A stretch of 7,540 bases of DNA from an uncultured Ruminococcus sp. (GCA_902797525.1 CADBSZ010000223.1:1-7540); one strand, 5' to 3'; counted from the stretch's first letter, positions 1 through 6,709 are shown. Translations and numbers: made by a program. Notes: generated from the letters alone by a model not told the origin.

Positions 1-4
1 AGAT

Positions 5-472
5 TTACCGCTCATTTCTTACACTCCTTGTCTTTTTTGACATGATATATTGATAATTGGTACCGTTAAGTACACAATGCATATATATTGAAAACAGAAA
101 GAAAGCAAACACAACCATAAACATCGACTGCGCTTTATTTGATACAAATGACATAATAATCAAAACGACCAAAAAAACAATCATCGCGATATCCGCAATC
201 ATTGCCCTGCGATTGCTGAAAAACCGAAACGCCCCCGGACGTCCGGACAGCTTTGCCCTTGCACCGGCGCTTTTCTTTCTGTGGCTGTTAATCATCATTA
301 TCAACACGATTCCGGCAAGCAGTCCCAGCCAAAAAAGGACGCCGACCAAAACCGCGAAAAAAACCGCTAAAGCGTTTCCCCTATAATTTCCGAACGGTGA
401 CAAAAGCCACGCAAACGCAGAAACGCCAAAGGAAACGCATGCAAATTTAAATAGTGCTTTATCTCTCTCCAT
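5..472 (-). CDS. Four-helix integral membrane protein of unknown function
   Basis: Not a family I recognise. The protein is 155 residues and mostly hydrophobic, with four likely membrane helices at about 8-27, 33-61, 90-111 and 115-135. The loop at 62-90 (HRKKSAG...SNRR) and the C-terminal tail (KKTRSVRNER) are strongly basic. By the positive-inside rule this places both ends and the central loop in the cytoplasm. I chose the ATG at 472 because AGGAGGG (483-477) sits five bases upstream of it. The same frame stays open further upstream to an ATG at 538, but that extension would be translated from the GC-rich hairpin DNA and has no ribosome site. It is the last operon gene visible here, 68 bases after its neighbour, with a strong hairpin in the gap. 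A membrane role alongside the kinase and FHA-protease is inferred from position only. Confidence 0.7.
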   Translation of the reverse strand: MERDKALFKFACVSFGVSAFAWLLSPFGNYRGNALAVFFAVLVGVLFWLGLLAGIVLIMMINSHRKKSAGARAKLSGRPGAFRFFSNRRAMIADIAMIVFLVVLIIMSFVSNKAQSMFMVVFAFFLFSIYMHCVLNGTNYQYIMSKKTRSVRNER

Positions 473-482
473 ATTACCCTCC

Positions 483-507
483 TGCCGCCGCAAAGACTGC
501 GGCGGCA
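483..507 (-). promoter_or_regulatory. Strong intercistronic hairpin abutting a Shine-Dalgarno
   Basis: This is a perfect 10-bp stem (TGCCGCCGCA / TGCGGCGGCA) with a 5-base loop, lying between the fourth and fifth operon genes. In the direction of the operon mRNA it has no U-run after it and ends exactly where the AGGAGGG ribosome site of the next gene begins. It could therefore tune translation or protect a processed end. On the plus strand the stem is followed by ATTTTTG, so it would work better as an intrinsic terminator for transcription coming the other way. Which role is real cannot be decided from the sequence. Confidence 0.5.
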
Positions 508-540
508 TTTTTGTGCAGGATAAGCGCAACTTGCGCAAAA

Positions 541-1044
541 TTATGAAATCATTTCATTGGTATGAATATACATTTCATTTTTAATAATTTTAAACTCAAT
601 CTTTTTATCGGTATCCGAGAAATTATAAACATTCTCCACTGTCACATTTTGAGAAAGAACGGAGGTTTCGGGATAATAATTCTCGTCCGAAGGTGCAGGC
701 TGCTGATGTAAAACTGCCGTTTCCTCTCCTCCTGCAGAGGGCTCATTGTAATAATTGGAGCGTTCCTCTTCCTTGGGAGGCGTGATAGCAGGCGCACGCT
801 TGACAGATTTTTGTTTCTCGGTAAGCTTTGAGGTTTGCGTTTTTCCGTCAACTCTCAGCCTGCCGGTGCTTGCGTTTGCCGCTTCCATCTCTTTAACGGT
901 TTTTGCCTTTGCACGTCCTGTTTTGAAATCAAAAATGCTTTTGATATCAAATACAAAAAACAGCGCAACCGAAAGCAGGAAAAAGAAGATGGCGAAAACC
1001 AGGCAAATCCAAAAGCAAGTAGATAATGCATTTGTTACCGACAT
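541..1044 (-). CDS. Single-pass membrane protein with two E-T-x-V-L motifs
   Basis: A 167-residue protein with no recognised domain. An N-terminal membrane helix lies at about 9-33 (rich in F, L, V, I). A Lys/Arg-rich stretch follows (DFKTGRAKAKTVK), which suggests that the remainder is cytoplasmic. Residues 50-135 are polar, Pro/Glu/Ser-rich and probably disordered. Two short motifs stand out: EETAVL near 107-112 and PETSVL near 125-130. They match the ETSVL/ETTVL pair in the tail of the FHA-protease encoded by the first gene of this operon. The C-terminus (about 135-167) is more ordered (ENVYNFSDTDKKIEFKIIKNEMYIHT). The start at 1044 has AAAGGAG about nine bases upstream. The ATG follows the kinase stop by only 18 bases, so it is almost certainly in the same transcript. 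I infer that it is a kinase substrate or docking partner for the FHA domain. Confidence 0.75.
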   Translation of the reverse strand: MSVTNALSTCFWICLVFAIFFFLLSVALFFVFDIKSIFDFKTGRAKAKTVKEMEAANASTGRLRVDGKTQTSKLTEKQKSVKRAPAITPPKEEERSNYYNEPSAGGEETAVLHQQPAPSDENYYPETSVLSQNVTVENVYNFSDTDKKIEFKIIKNEMYIHTNEMIS

Positions 1045-1062
1045 GTCACACTGCTCCTTTCC

Positions 1063-2817
1063 TTACTGACTTACCTGTAAATTGCCGTAGCCGGTCGCTT
1101 TTGCAGTCGCCACATTTTTGAGAATACTTTCTGTCATCTCCTGCAAGCCAAGCTCGTCTCCGTCCGCACGCGCCGTGTTGACGTTATACTGGTCTGAATT
1201 GCGGATCCTGAGGGTTTTTGCTTCAACCTTATCCAGCGCCGCCGTATACTCATCAAGGGTGATGCCGTTGTCTGCCCAGTTGTCGGGATTGGAAGCCAGC
1301 TCATTTGCAACTGTTTTTAACATGTTTAAATGAACAAGCAAGTTGGTGCCGCTGAACAGATCATCATCAAGCAGCTGGTTGAGCAAATCCCAATACTGTT
1401 TATAGGAAAGCTTTACCTCTCCGGTTGTTTTATCTATTAAGCCGACGTCGTATATTTCGCTGCCGATTTTATACATAACGTCCGCCTTGCTGCGGTTCCG
1501 TTCGGTGATGGCAGGCATATTTAACGCGCGTGCATACCACGACGACGCAAGCTTCATTCCGTTTTTATTCGTTTCGGTGCCGCCCTTTCTTTCATAACTG
1601 AAGCTAAGGCTGTCCGCTAAAGGAATAATAAACTCATTTACATAATCGGACTCGTTGCGTTCCGCAAGCTTTTCGCTGTTCTGACTCTCTTGCTTTTGCA
1701 GATTGGAATATTCCTGGGTTGTGATAATTTTATCCTGAGAATACAGTTTAAACAGCTTGATATACGCCTGAATGTTATCCGGCTCCACCTTGGTGGCTTC
1801 AATATATTTTCCTTCCGCCAGCGCATACGCCTGCGGGTCAACATCTACTGCCTGCGCATAACGGTCGCCCTCGTTCATCAGAGAAGAGAAGGTCTGCGCC
1901 GTCACGGCAGAGGAAGCAATACTGAAGCCAACGGTTGCCAAGGCGGTAACCAGCATTGCAATGACAGATGCCAAAAACACTCTCCATTTAACCTTTTGAC
2001 GCTTTTGGGTTTCGATATCCAAAATCTGGTAACGGTCTAGGTCATACAGCAGCTCTGCGCATGACTGATAGCGGTCGTTGGGGTTTTTCTGTGTACATTT
2101 CAGAATAATCTGCTCCAGGCCGGATGACAGCAGCGGGTTCCACTGGCGAATCGGATACATTTCATACGGAGGCATGCTAGGATTGTGGCCGGTCAGCAGG
2201 TGATACATGGTAGCGCCCAGACAATAGATATCGGTTCGGGCGTCGGTCTGTCCGTGACCGCCGTACTGTTCAGGTGCCGCATAGCCCTGCGTACCCAGGC
2301 AGGTTGTGTCCTCTACGCTGGAGGACTTAAACTCACGGGCAGTACCAAAGTCAATCAGCGACACATTGCCGTCAGGCTTAAGCATGACGTTTGACGGCTT
2401 CATATCGCGGTAGATAATCGGAGGCTGGCGGGAATGGAGATAACCCAAAACATCGCAAAGCTGCTTTGACCACTCGACTACATCTTCCTGATTCTGCGCG
2501 CCGCTTGTTTCAAGCGCATGGCTCAGCGAGTTACCCTCGATGTAGTCCATAACAATCAGGAAGGAGCCGTCGCCGTCGATAACGTCGATAATACTGGGAA
2601 GGTTGGGATGATTAAACCGCTTCAACAGCTCTGTTTCCACAATCAAATTCTGCTTAACAACTTCATAATTCTGAACGCCGTCCTTGCGCACTTCTTTGAT
2701 TGCCCAAATTTTGTTAGCCTTTTCGTTAACCGCCTGATAGACAACGCTCATGCCACCCTTGCCGACGACGCGCAAGATTCTATACTTACCGTCTACCAAA
2801 GAACCTATTTCAAGCAT
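1063..2817 (-). CDS. Membrane-spanning Hanks-type Ser/Thr protein kinase with TPR-like outer domain
   Basis: A 584-residue transmembrane Ser/Thr kinase that should phosphorylate cytoplasmic proteins using ATP. The kinase domain (about 11-265) is complete: glycine loop GKGGMSVVY (19-27), ATP-binding Lys41 in AIKE, helix-C Glu61, catalytic loop YRDMKPSN (136-143, Asp138), metal-binding DFG (156-158) and APE (181-183). The activation segment carries Thr171, Thr172 and Thr176, likely autophosphorylation sites. HRD is replaced by YRD, a variant known in bacterial kinases of this type. After a basic stretch (QKRQKVKWR) there is one membrane helix at about 280-302. The roughly 280-residue remainder should lie outside the membrane. 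It has TPR-like helices (around 328-360 and 420-435) and no PASTA repeats, so this is not a standard PrkC/PknB. The start at 2817 has GAGGAGG (2829-2823) upstream. That site overlaps the end of the PP2C gene, whose stop is only 10 bases away, which implies coupled translation of kinase and phosphatase. Confidence 0.95.
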   Translation of the reverse strand: MLEIGSLVDGKYRILRVVGKGGMSVVYQAVNEKANKIWAIKEVRKDGVQNYEVVKQNLIVETELLKRFNHPNLPSIIDVIDGDGSFLIVMDYIEGNSLSHALETSGAQNQEDVVEWSKQLCDVLGYLHSRQPPIIYRDMKPSNVMLKPDGNVSLIDFGTAREFKSSSVEDTTCLGTQGYAAPEQYGGHGQTDARTDIYCLGATMYHLLTGHNPSMPPYEMYPIRQWNPLLSSGLEQIILKCTQKNPNDRYQSCAELLYDLDRYQILDIETQKRQKVKWRVFLASVIAMLVTALATVGFSIASSAVTAQTFSSLMNEGDRYAQAVDVDPQAYALAEGKYIEATKVEPDNIQAYIKLFKLYSQDKIITTQEYSNLQKQESQNSEKLAERNESDYVNEFIIPLADSLSFSYERKGGTETNKNGMKLASSWYARALNMPAITERNRSKADVMYKIGSEIYDVGLIDKTTGEVKLSYKQYWDLLNQLLDDDLFSGTNLLVHLNMLKTVANELASNPDNWADNGITLDEYTAALDKVEAKTLRIRNSDQYNVNTARADGDELGLQEMTESILKNVATAKATGYGNLQVSQ

Positions 2818-2827
2818 AAAATCCTCC

Positions 2828-3595
2828 TCAACATGTTTTTACAAGAAGCGCTGTGATGTTATCTCTTTCCATCCGGTTTTTGTTCAGCTCCGTAAGATAA
2901 ACTGCGCGGTCTTTCATCACGCGTTCGTCGGTGAGTACAGCGGGATTCAGATTGTCGTAAAACTCATTTTCCGTAATGAGATGTCTGAAGCCGTCCGAGC
3001 AGAGCATAAAGACCTGATTTTCCCCGTAGTTGCCCCAGAAGAATTCCGGCTCGATAATGTTGCTGGCGCCAATACACTGCAAAAGGACGTTTCTCTGAGG
3101 ACTGGTCATCGCTTCCTCATACGTCATTCTGCCCATATCCATTTCGCGCTGAACGAAGGTTTGATCCTTTGTCAGCTGATACAGTTTGTCGGTGATGCAG
3201 TAGGCTCTTGAATCACCGACATTGATAATATAATAGTGTCCCGCCGCAAACAAAACGGCAACTAAGGTTGTGCCCATGCTCACGCCGAGGGATTTTCCGT
3301 AATTTGAAATTCTATCGTTGCAGGAATAGGCGATTTTTTCCCAAGAACTGAAAATTCTGTCCTTGGGCTTTTCGAGCGCCAAAACATAAGGAAGCTCATT
3401 TTCAAACCACTGACTGAACGCCCTGATTACGGCAGAACTGGCGACCTCACCTTTAGCAAGGCCGCCCATTCCGTCACAAACAACAGCCAGTAGAACATTT
3501 CCGATATCGGTTTCAGCTTCCATCACCAGCGCAGAATCCTGATTTGTGTTTTTTCGAATGCCGATATCCGTGTGTACTGCTGTCAAAAAGTTCAT
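2828..3595 (-). CDS. PP2C-family Ser/Thr protein phosphatase
   Basis: A 255-residue, metal-dependent (PPM/PP2C, Stp/PrpC-like) phosphatase. It is of normal length for a single-domain bacterial enzyme, with no signal peptide or membrane segment, so it is cytosolic. The family motifs occur in order: TDIGIRKNTNQD (9-20, Asp20), VCDGMGG (39-45, metal-binding Asp41), GTT (108-110), NVGDSRAY (125-132), CSDGF (199-203, Asp201) and the C-terminal RDNITALL (244-251, Asp245). All the metal-ligand aspartates expected of an active enzyme are present. It should reverse phosphorylation by the kinase encoded 10 bases downstream, including on the kinase activation loop and on the FHA-protease or E-T-x-V-L protein. 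The ATG at 3595 is preceded by GAGGG (3606-3602). The gap from the upstream FHA-protease stop is 15 bases. Confidence 0.95.
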   Translation of the reverse strand: MNFLTAVHTDIGIRKNTNQDSALVMEAETDIGNVLLAVVCDGMGGLAKGEVASSAVIRAFSQWFENELPYVLALEKPKDRIFSSWEKIAYSCNDRISNYGKSLGVSMGTTLVAVLFAAGHYYIINVGDSRAYCITDKLYQLTKDQTFVQREMDMGRMTYEEAMTSPQRNVLLQCIGASNIIEPEFFWGNYGENQVFMLCSDGFRHLITENEFYDNLNPAVLTDERVMKDRAVYLTELNKNRMERDNITALLVKTC

Positions 3596-3610
3596 AATGT
3601 ACCCTCAAAT

Positions 3611-5170
3611 TTAGCCGATGAACTCAAATTCCTCGTCGGAGATCTTAATCTTATCTCCCTGAGAGAGAATAACCTCCTGATTCGGAGAAATCTTTGTGCC
3701 GTTAACATAGGTGCAGTTGGTTGAATTCATATCGGTGATATAGCATCTGCCCGCACGCACTCTGATTTTCGCGTGAACGCGGCTGATAGAGTTATTGTCG
3801 CTGATGCAGTAGTCAACTCTTCTTCTTTCCTTACCTATGGTGAACTCAGGCTTATTAACGGTAATCTTTTCACCGTTTCTCTTTCTGAGCAGCTGGAAGC
3901 TTGCAGCCGAACCGCCGGCGCCGAGCACTGTGGTTTCACCTGCGCCGTCATTAAGAACGCTGGTCTCTCCTGCGCCCTCGTTGGTGGGAACAGTAGGATT
4001 AGCCTGCGGGGGACGGCTGTACTGCTGCGGACCGCCGTAGTTGGGCTGACCGGGTCTGGGAACATTTCCCTGAACGCCTGTCGCATTAGGCGGTACGGGT
4101 TTTGTGCCCTGAGGACCTGTGGGAGGTGTTTTCTTCTTCTTGCTGTTGAGCACGATGATAACGATAACAACCGCGATAATAATAACGGCAAGCACCGCAA
4201 TCGCGATAATGATAATGGTTTTTGTCATGTCGCCGTTATTGTCAGGCACAGGTTCGGGAGCAGTGGCTTCGGTAACAGGAGCAATGGTTGTTGCTGCTTC
4301 TGTTGCCGGCGCAATGGTGGTTGTCTCTGCGGGGCTTTCGGTAGCAGGCGTTACCGAAGCGCTGCCGTCTCTGGTGTATTCGATATCAAGGTCGTCGAGA
4401 AGTGCGGCAACCTGATCAATAGCGGCTGCAAGGAAATAATCGTCATTTGTTTTGTAGAGATTGATACCGATAACGCGACCGTTTTCATCTACCAGAGGAC
4501 CGCCGGAATTACCATTGGAAATATTGGCGTTGTGGGTGATGTAATCAACGCCGTTGGTAGTTGAAATGTTGGAGATGGAGCTGCCGGTAATCGTTACCTG
4601 ATCGGTGGTGTAGGTCTTGCTGTCCTGTAAATCGGCAACAGTGGACGGGAAACCGAGGGTGTAAATCTGCTGGGTGATTTTCAAATCCTTGCTGAAGCCG
4701 AGCGTTACGGTAGGACGCGCAACGGTTTCGTCCAGCTTAAGGATGGAGTAATCCGCCTTTGTGTTAATCTTTCTGAGCGTAGCATTTACGGGAACGCCGC
4801 CGTTGACAAGAATCTGATAGTTTTTGACATATTTTGTATCAAAAACATGATTCGCGCCGTAAGCTTCAGCAAGCAATGCCGCCAGCTCTTCATTAATCGA
4901 AGGATCGAAAATGTGTGCGCAGGAAATTGCCGTTGTAGAGTTAATCAGGAAGCATGTGCCGGTTGACCAAACGGTTTTGTTGCTGTTTGGTGCCTGATAG
5001 GTCATTACAACCTGCAAAATACTGTTTTTTACCTGATCTACCTTTTCGTCGGCAGTTGTCACCGCGGCTGCTTGTGTTACAGCGGAAACCAGCATACATA
5101 ATGATAAAAGCAAAGCCATCATAATGCCGGCTATTTTTCGGCTGCGTTTAATTTTGGTTTTTGAACTCAT
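3611..5170 (-). CDS. Membrane-anchored trypsin/HtrA-like protease with cytoplasmic FHA domain
   Basis: The protein has 519 residues, numbered here from the ATG at 5170. A basic N-terminus (KTKIKRSRK) and hydrophobic segment (about 13-36) form a signal peptide or anchor. An outer trypsin-like domain (about 45-265) carries the triad His86 (SCAHIF), Asp140 (ADYSIL) and Ser222 (GNSGGPLV). There is no PDZ domain, unlike typical HtrA/DegP. A Thr/Ala/Pro linker with imperfect ATE..TTIAP repeats leads to a membrane helix (about 316-341) closed by KKKK. A Pro/Gly/Gln-rich cytoplasmic stretch follows, then paired GAGETSVL and GAGETTVL motifs (about 399-416). A C-terminal FHA domain (about 424-519) has IGKE, SRVH (463-466) and STN...NG, the phosphothreonine-binding elements. 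It heads the operon, 15 bases before PP2C. I infer that it links an event outside the membrane to phosphorylation inside. An ATG at 5176 (adding MN) is possible but is only three bases from the ribosome site. Confidence 0.93.
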   Translation of the reverse strand: MSSKTKIKRSRKIAGIMMALLLSLCMLVSAVTQAAAVTTADEKVDQVKNSILQVVMTYQAPNSNKTVWSTGTCFLINSTTAISCAHIFDPSINEELAALLAEAYGANHVFDTKYVKNYQILVNGGVPVNATLRKINTKADYSILKLDETVARPTVTLGFSKDLKITQQIYTLGFPSTVADLQDSKTYTTDQVTITGSSISNISTTNGVDYITHNANISNGNSGGPLVDENGRVIGINLYKTNDDYFLAAAIDQVAALLDDLDIEYTRDGSASVTPATESPAETTTIAPATEAATTIAPVTEATAPEPVPDNNGDMTKTIIIIAIAVLAVIIIAVVIVIIVLNSKKKKTPPTGPQGTKPVPPNATGVQGNVPRPGQPNYGGPQQYSRPPQANPTVPTNEGAGETSVLNDGAGETTVLGAGGSAASFQLLRKRNGEKITVNKPEFTIGKERRRVDYCISDNNSISRVHAKIRVRAGRCYITDMNSTNCTYVNGTKISPNQEVILSQGDKIKISDEEFEFIG

Positions 5171-5179
5171 GTTCATTTC

Positions 5180-5185
5180 CCTCCT
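5180..5185 (-). promoter_or_regulatory. Ribosome binding site deciding the FHA-protease start
   Basis: AGGAGG on the minus strand. It is nine bases from the ATG at 5170 but only three from the in-frame ATG at 5176, which is too close for efficient initiation. The downstream ATG is therefore the likelier start. Confidence 0.65.
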
Positions 5186-5230
5186 GAAAAAATATTGTAA
5201 TGCGCTTCAACCGCATTCATTACCGTAAGA

Positions 5231-5260
5231 ATAGCAGTTTTTTCATGCCAAAACTTTCAA
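5231..5260 (-). promoter_or_regulatory. Candidate promoter of the signalling operon
   Basis: On the minus strand TTGAAA (5260-5255) is followed after 18 bases by TGCTAT (5236-5231). The -35 is good and the -10 is poor (three of six). It would give a leader of roughly 50 bases before the FHA-protease gene. The tandem 20-bp repeats lie immediately upstream of the -35, where an activator would bind, which could compensate for the weak -10. Confidence 0.3.
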
Positions 5261-5300
5261 TCCAGATAAACGACACATTTTTCAGATAAATAACACATTT
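5261..5300. repeat. Tandem 20-bp direct repeat (two units)
   Basis: Two adjacent 20-bp units (5261-5280 and 5281-5300) agree at 17 of 20 positions; each contains CAGATAAA followed by a shared ACACATTT end. The core GACACATTTT of unit one recurs exactly at 5379-5388, just inside the flanked integrase segment. The period of about two helical turns and the position upstream of a candidate -35 fit operator sites. Repeats around an integrase site could alternatively be arm-type binding sites for the integrase N-terminal domain. Confidence 0.6.
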
Positions 5301-5342
5301 TCGGGTTATAATAATAAAAGCATTGAGAATTTACCCATCTGT

Positions 5343-5373
5343 TTTCGCAAAGTATTTCCCTTTGCGATTGCTT
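5343..5373 (+). repeat. Left recombination-like site (inverted core, direct flanks)
   Basis: The layout is TTT, arm CGCAAAG (5346-5352), 7-bp core TATTTCC (5353-5359), arm CTTTGCG (5360-5366), then ATTGCTT. The inner 21 bp (5346-5366) recur perfectly in reverse complement at 6705-6725, on the other side of the integrase gene. Opposed arms around a 7-bp spacer is the classical form of a tyrosine-recombinase core site. The flanking TTT and ATTGCTT are shared with the right site in direct, not inverted, orientation. Confidence 0.85.
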
Positions 5374-5399
5374 GTTTCGACACATTTTTACTTTATAAT
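5372..5399 (+). promoter_or_regulatory. Candidate integrase promoter
   Basis: TTGTTT (5372-5377) is followed after 16 bases by a perfect TATAAT (5394-5399). The -35 begins in the last bases of the left site, so a recombinase bound there could repress its own gene. A second, weaker option is TTGTGG (5411-5416), 18 bases, TATATT (5435-5440). Either lies 100-140 bases ahead of the start codon. Confidence 0.35.
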
Positions 5400-5404
5400 T
5401 TTAT

Positions 5405-5414
5405 CACAATTGTG
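5405..5414. repeat. Short perfect palindrome in the integrase leader
   Basis: CACAATTGTG is self-complementary and sits six bases after the TATAAT of the candidate integrase promoter, a position suited to a repressor operator. The 8-mer ATCACAAT overlapping it (5403-5410) recurs inverted at 6735-6742, just outside the right site. At this length chance occurrence is possible. Confidence 0.3.
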
Positions 5415-5537
5415 GAAAAAGTCAATATTATTTGTATATTTTTGTATTAATTTGGTGAGAAATGTCGGAAAGTTGCGGGTGTATTATGAATTAGATTTCA
5501 ATTTAACGTCAATTTTCTGGTCAACGGAGGAAAAATT

Positions 5538-6638
5538 ATGCCAAGACGCGGTGAAAACATTTACAAACGAAAAGACGGTCGCTGGGAAGGAAGGTATATC
5601 AAGGAGCGGATCAATCAGCGGGCGCGGTATGGGTATGTATACGGCAAAAGCTACACGGAGGTAAGAGACAGCCTGAAAAATCTGGCTATTAGACCATCGG
5701 CAAACGCGGCGCAAACCACACCCGAATGGAAGGGGATTATAGCGGAATGGATGGAAGCAAAAATGCTGACAGTCAAGGCGTCTACGCTTTCGCGGTACCG
5801 AAATGTTCTTGCCAAGCATGTTATTCCGCTGACTGAACAAAAGGGAAACACAGAGAAGCTTTCGGACGCAGTGCAAAAATATCTGCTTCACTTGTCACAA
5901 AAAGGATACGCTCCCAAAACCGTCAGCGATATTTTGACGATTATCAAAAGCATGTACAAATTCGCTCAGGCACGGGGCTGTCAGATTGATAATAAAGTAA
6001 ACACAATAACGGTAAAAGTACCGAAATCAAAAATTGCTGTTTTGACCGAAGAGGAGGAACGCAGGCTGTGCCGTTATTTGTGTGAAAGCACCGATAAATG
6101 CAGTATCGGCGTATTATTGTGTCTTTGCACCGGAATCAGAATCGGGGAATTGTGCGCGTTAAAATGGTCTGACGTAGACCTGACTAACGGCATTATTTCC
6201 ATTAACCATACGCTGTTGCGCATTCAAAGCGAGAGCAAGGAAAAAGGACAAAAAACAAAAGTGATTATCTCTACTCCCAAAAGCGAGGAATCCCGCCGCG
6301 AAATACCGATTTCCAGCTATTTATTGAAGCAGCTGAAACAGGTGGAAAGAGCAGAGAATGCGTTTGTGCTGACAGGACAGGAAAACCGTTTCATCGAGCC
6401 CCGCACTATGCAGTATTATTTTAAAAGTATTTTGAAAAAATGTCATATTCCAAACTATAAATTTCATGTTTTGCGCCACACCTTTGCAACCCGGTGTGTG
6501 GAGCAGGGCGTTGAAATAAAAAGTCTCAGCGAAATTCTCGGTCATTCCGGCATAAAAATCACTTTGGATAAATATGTTCACAGCTCCATGCAATTAAAGA
6601 AGCGTGAAATCGAAAAGCTAAACATTTTAAATGTCTAA
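5538..6638 (+). CDS. Tyrosine recombinase / integrase, complete
   Basis: A 366-residue site-specific recombinase of the Tn916/phage-integrase type, which cuts and rejoins DNA through a covalent phosphotyrosine link. An N-terminal arm-DNA-binding-like domain (about 1-50, GENIYKRKDGRWEGRYI) is followed by a SAM-like core-binding domain (about 63-147) and the catalytic domain (about 168-355). All catalytic residues are visible: Arg201 (TGIRIGEL), hairpin Lys248 (TPKSEESRREIP), His310 and Arg313 (HVLRHTF), His336 (LGHSG) and Tyr346 (DKYVH). It should be active. The start at 5538 has GGAGG (5526-5530) seven bases upstream. It diverges from the signalling operon and lies alone between two 21-bp inverted repeats with recombinase-site form. 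Those are its most likely substrate, so it may act as an invertase of its own segment. No excisionase or other mobile-element gene accompanies it. Confidence 0.95.
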   Translation: MPRRGENIYKRKDGRWEGRYIKERINQRARYGYVYGKSYTEVRDSLKNLAIRPSANAAQTTPEWKGIIAEWMEAKMLTVKASTLSRYRNVLAKHVIPLTEQKGNTEKLSDAVQKYLLHLSQKGYAPKTVSDILTIIKSMYKFAQARGCQIDNKVNTITVKVPKSKIAVLTEEEERRLCRYLCESTDKCSIGVLLCLCTGIRIGELCALKWSDVDLTNGIISINHTLLRIQSESKEKGQKTKVIISTPKSEESRREIPISSYLLKQLKQVERAENAFVLTGQENRFIEPRTMQYYFKSILKKCHIPNYKFHVLRHTFATRCVEQGVEIKSLSEILGHSGIKITLDKYVHSSMQLKKREIEKLNILNV

Positions 6639-6701
6639 TCGCCGTCATAAATTTCGTCGGCATCGCCGAAAACCGCTGTATTATACCCCATCAGCCGCAG
6701 A
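6639..6701. other. Integrase 3' spacer without a clear terminator
   Basis: The stretch between the integrase stop and the right site shows only weak GC pairing (TTTCG / CGAAA around 6652-6672, with a mismatch) and no T-run. I see no convincing intrinsic terminator, so integrase transcripts may run across the right site. Confidence 0.4.
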
Positions 6702-6709
6702 TTTCGCAA
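6680..6709 (-). promoter_or_regulatory. Candidate inward-facing promoter using the site arm as -35
   Basis: On the minus strand TTGCGA (6709-6704, mostly within the arm of the right site) is followed after 18 bases by a perfect TATAAT (6685-6680). It would transcribe leftwards, antisense to the integrase. Confidence 0.3.

Larger units (their letters stand above)
5177..5537. other. Divergent intergenic region between the operon and the integrase
   Basis: This 361-base, AT-rich gap separates the leftward signalling operon from the rightward integrase. From left to right it contains the operon ribosome site, a candidate operon promoter (5231-5260), a tandem 20-bp repeat (5261-5300), the left recombination-like site (5343-5373) and a TATAAT-bearing candidate integrase promoter (5372-5399). 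A perfect 10-bp palindrome CACAATTGTG (5405-5414) and the integrase ribosome site GGAGG (5526-5530) complete it. I see no coding signal; the open frames across it lack ribosome sites and run into the integrase or its antisense. Confidence 0.7.

Noticed and set aside
473..538. N-terminal extension of the four-helix protein to an ATG at 538
   Set aside because: It would translate the hairpin and the ribosome site itself; AGGAGGG points to the ATG at 472.
3773..4564. Long plus-strand open frame (263 codons) opposite the FHA-protease gene
   Set aside because: It lies wholly antisense to a gene with clear protease and FHA motifs, has a Cys/Arg/Asn-rich translation with no domain, and no ribosome site.
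5307..5312. Plus-strand TATAAT as an alternative integrase promoter
   Set aside because: No acceptable -35 at 16-18 bases upstream; the stretch there is the tandem repeat, and the TATAAT probably reflects local AT richness.
5323..5664. Plus-strand open frame across the left site and into the integrase
   Set aside because: It overlaps the integrase start in another frame, runs through AT-rich non-coding DNA and the recombination site, and has no ribosome site.
5484..5891. Minus-strand open frame antisense to the integrase N-terminal region
   Set aside because: Shadow of the real integrase frame; the translation looks unstructured and no ribosome site is visible.
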